Source of the DNA: Oscillospiraceae bacterium
GTDB lineage: Bacteria; Bacillota; Clostridia; Oscillospirales; Ruminococcaceae
DNA: 64,000 bases
Direction of reading: 5' to 3'
Assembly (NCBI GenBank): GCA_017545185.1
Contig: JAFWQJ010000008.1
Coordinates: forward strand, 1 to 64,000
How positions within the stretch are numbered: position 1 is the stretch's first letter; each line of letters opens with the position of its first letter. The translations under genes and the position numbers were made by a program. Under the pieces are notes generated by a model. The model did not search any database. It worked only from the letters and a program-made list of their open reading frames with translations, and had not been told where the DNA came from. This document shows positions 62,193 to 64,000 of this stretch, one piece after another.

Positions 62193-63737
62193 ATGAAACA
62201 CAAGAAACTGCTTGCGGCGGTACTGTCGTTGCTTCTGCTGACAGGCTGTGCAGAGAGTCCTGATTCGGATATCATCATCCATAAGGACATGGAAAAGCTG
62301 ATTGACGAGGCACAGCAGACCGATGAAAGCAAGGCAGAAGTCTCAGATTTGCAGCAAAACGACCGCTACACCGCAGATTTTGAAAACGAGAGTCTGCGTG
62401 TCTCGGTCCATGCAGATGCAGAAGTCGAAATTCCGGCTATAGACAGGCTGTCGATGTACCGCGTGCAGCAGCGGCGATTTACGCAGGAGGATTGTGACCG
62501 CGTTCGTGCAGCGCTCATGGGCAATGCACCTCTGACCGATTGCACTCAGCTGATGCAGATTCGTACCAAAGCGCAGCTTGAAGAAATGATTGCGGAACAC
62601 CGGCAGATGCTTGCCGAGGAGGAACAGCGCATTGCCAACGATCCCGATTATGCCGAACTGATAAAAAAGAACAATGCTGATTCTCTGGAAGATCGTCAGC
62701 GACGCATCGACGAATTACAGGCAGAATACGAAGCTGCACCGGATATGATCGACTATGCCGTTTACGCAAGTGACGGCAAACTTGAAAAGAATGCGGACAG
62801 AATCGCACAGGAGCAAAATGAAAACGGATTCTGGCACGGCTATTGCCGCGATATCGCAGACGGCGACACCCTTTGGGTATGCACACAGGACGGAAAATCG
62901 CTGCTTCATACGCAAAATACCGATTCATACAGTAATGTTATGTGGTACAGCACCTCACCGATTGGATACGAAAATTGCGGTGTCTATATCGCAGAGCTGC
63001 CGACACTAGCCGAACTCGGCAGCACAGGTGCCAATCTGGAACCGCTGCCGGATGAAACCGCAAATCTGTCCCGTGAAGAAGCAGAACAGAAGGCAGAGTC
63101 TTTTCTTCATCAGGTCGGCGCAGACGATTTCATTTGCTGTGAGGGTGAAAAGCTGACTGCCTGTGAAACGCTGACCGTTCAGAAGCATACCGATTTCCGG
63201 CAAAAGGAACAGACCTATGCACGAACCTATTGGGTGCTTCGGTATTACCGTTCTGTCGGCGGCGCACCGGTCGGTCAGCCGAGCGGAACAAAGAAAGCTG
63301 AGGGAACGGAAAAAGACGGCTTCAAAGAGAAAATGTGGCCCGCTGAGGTGATTGAACTGCGGATCAACGACAGCGGTATCGTGCGAATGCAATGGAGCGC
63401 ACCGCTGGAAATCACGGAAACAGTTGTTGAAAATGCTGCTATGAAGCCATTTGCCGAGATTACGGCTTCATTTGAGAAAATGCTTCCGATGACAGCTACA
63501 AACTCGATTTCCGATCTGGATACAGATATTACGATTGACCGCGTCGAGCTCAGTTATTCCCGTATCAGCGAAAAGGACGATTTCGATACGGGACTGATCG
63601 TTCCGGTCTGGGCATTTTATGGCTCGCGCAAGGTCACGGGCGAGGATTATTATGATCAGCATCTCAGCTTTACAGGCGTGCAGCTTGCGCTGAACGCGAT
63701 TGACGGCTCTGTGATTGACGCAGAACTTGGTTATTGA
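62193..63737 (+). CDS. Lipoprotein resembling the DUF6034 family, copy 1
   Basis: 514 residues. The lipoprotein signal ends LLLLTGC (Cys19 or close), then ESPDSDIIIHKDMEKLIDEAQQ, a helical segment (about 105-190, rich in Glu/Gln/Arg) and a mixed alpha/beta C-terminal half with YWVLRYYRSVGG and VELSYSRISEKDDFDTGLIVPVWAFYG. The last part resembles PepSY/YycI-like modules and, from memory, clostridial DUF6034 proteins. ATG 62193 follows AAAAGGAG; a frame from 62163 reads the -10 region. A near-identical gene starts 15 bp after the stop. Confidence 0.75.
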   Translation: MKHKKLLAAVLSLLLLTGCAESPDSDIIIHKDMEKLIDEAQQTDESKAEVSDLQQNDRYTADFENESLRVSVHADAEVEIPAIDRLSMYRVQQRRFTQEDCDRVRAALMGNAPLTDCTQLMQIRTKAQLEEMIAEHRQMLAEEEQRIANDPDYAELIKKNNADSLEDRQRRIDELQAEYEAAPDMIDYAVYASDGKLEKNADRIAQEQNENGFWHGYCRDIADGDTLWVCTQDGKSLLHTQNTDSYSNVMWYSTSPIGYENCGVYIAELPTLAELGSTGANLEPLPDETANLSREEAEQKAESFLHQVGADDFICCEGEKLTACETLTVQKHTDFRQKEQTYARTYWVLRYYRSVGGAPVGQPSGTKKAEGTEKDGFKEKMWPAEVIELRINDSGIVRMQWSAPLEITETVVENAAMKPFAEITASFEKMLPMTATNSISDLDTDITIDRVELSYSRISEKDDFDTGLIVPVWAFYGSRKVTGEDYYDQHLSFTGVQLALNAIDGSVIDAELGY

Positions 63738-63752
63738 GAAAGGAGCGCGAAC

Positions 63753-64000
63753 ATGAAAAAGAGATTGACTGCGGCAGCGTTTGCGCTGCTTCTGCTGACC
63801 GGCTGTGCGGAGAATCCGGATTCGGATATCATCATTCACAAGGACATGGAAAAGCTGATCGACGAGGCACAGCAGACCGATGCAAGCAAGGCAGAGGTCG
63901 CGGATTTTCAGCAATACGACCACTATACCGTCGATTTGGAAAACGAGGGCCTTCATGTGACGGTTCATGCGGATGCCGATGTGGATATTCCGCAGGCGGA
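63753..64000 (+). CDS. Lipoprotein copy 2, cut by the window end
   Basis: 82 codons visible: MKKRLTAAAFALLLLTGCAENPDSDIIIHKDMEKLIDEAQQTDASKAEVADFQQYDHYTVDLENEGL. From the lipobox on it is nearly identical to copy 1, so the two arose by tandem duplication. ATG 63753 follows AAAGGAG. The rest lies outside the window. Confidence 0.85.
   Translation, partial: MKKRLTAAAFALLLLTGCAENPDSDIIIHKDMEKLIDEAQQTDASKAEVADFQQYDHYTVDLENEGLHVTVHADADVDIPQA

Overview
The window looks like chromosome of a fibre-degrading, spore-forming Firmicute of the Ruminococcus type. Five to six exported proteins end in type I dockerins (cellulosome docking modules). sigE/spoIIGA indicate a sporulation lineage. Type III glutamine synthetase, GTP-dependent PEP carboxykinase and the L21-Prp-L27-Obg cluster fit Oscillospiraceae. 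The species assignment is inference. Most of the window is GC-rich; the first ~10 kb is clearly more AT-rich.

Region 1 (1-~6.9 kb) is the right-hand part of a mobile island. It carries a BREX brxL gene cut by an insertion sequence, a very large AT-rich protein with a C-terminal PD-(D/E)XK-like motif right behind it, and an AlbA_2/Schlafen-type protein facing them. It ends at a 23-nt copy of a tRNA-Trp 3' end followed by a terminator, which I read as the island attachment site. Region 2 (~6.9-11.1 kb) is a hairpin-rich non-coding block, a small XRE regulator between mirrored operator-like palindromes, and an eroded cluster: helicase N-terminal fragments, a DprA-like protein, a MazG-like protein, and truncated flavoprotein and leucine-rich-repeat genes.

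Region 3 (11.2-30.6 kb) is mostly housekeeping. It holds sigE/spoIIGA, glnN, mutY, two duplicated TPM-like membrane proteins flanked by small membrane proteins, pyrE, an SDR oxidoreductase, a histidine phosphatase, the K+ transporter genes trkA/trkH, a patatin phospholipase, and a four-gene operon of two paralogous surface proteins, a sortase and a membrane protein. Region 4 (31-49.3 kb) mixes cellulosomal genes (LRR-dockerin and three proteins made of repeated GH11-like domains plus dockerin) with pckG, upp/uracil permease behind an attenuator-like leader, a GH25 lysozyme, a CE1-like esterase lipoprotein and tspO.

Region 5 (49.4-59.5 kb) is translation and GTPase housekeeping: rplM-rpsI, yebC, mrnC, obg, rpmA, prp, rplU, then a GH26 mannanase with dockerin, a methyltransferase, rpiB, tsaB and tsaE. 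Region 6 (59.8-64 kb) has a WG-repeat protein with a different dockerin type and two tandem lipoprotein paralogues, the second cut by the window end.

Intergenic spaces carry at least three families of dispersed repeats. One is a ~110-bp element with six or more copies, one of which has extended a coding sequence. One is a GTGAATA-rich repeat. One is a set of mosaics made of many consecutive short perfect palindromes. No rRNA, intact tRNA or CRISPR array was seen.
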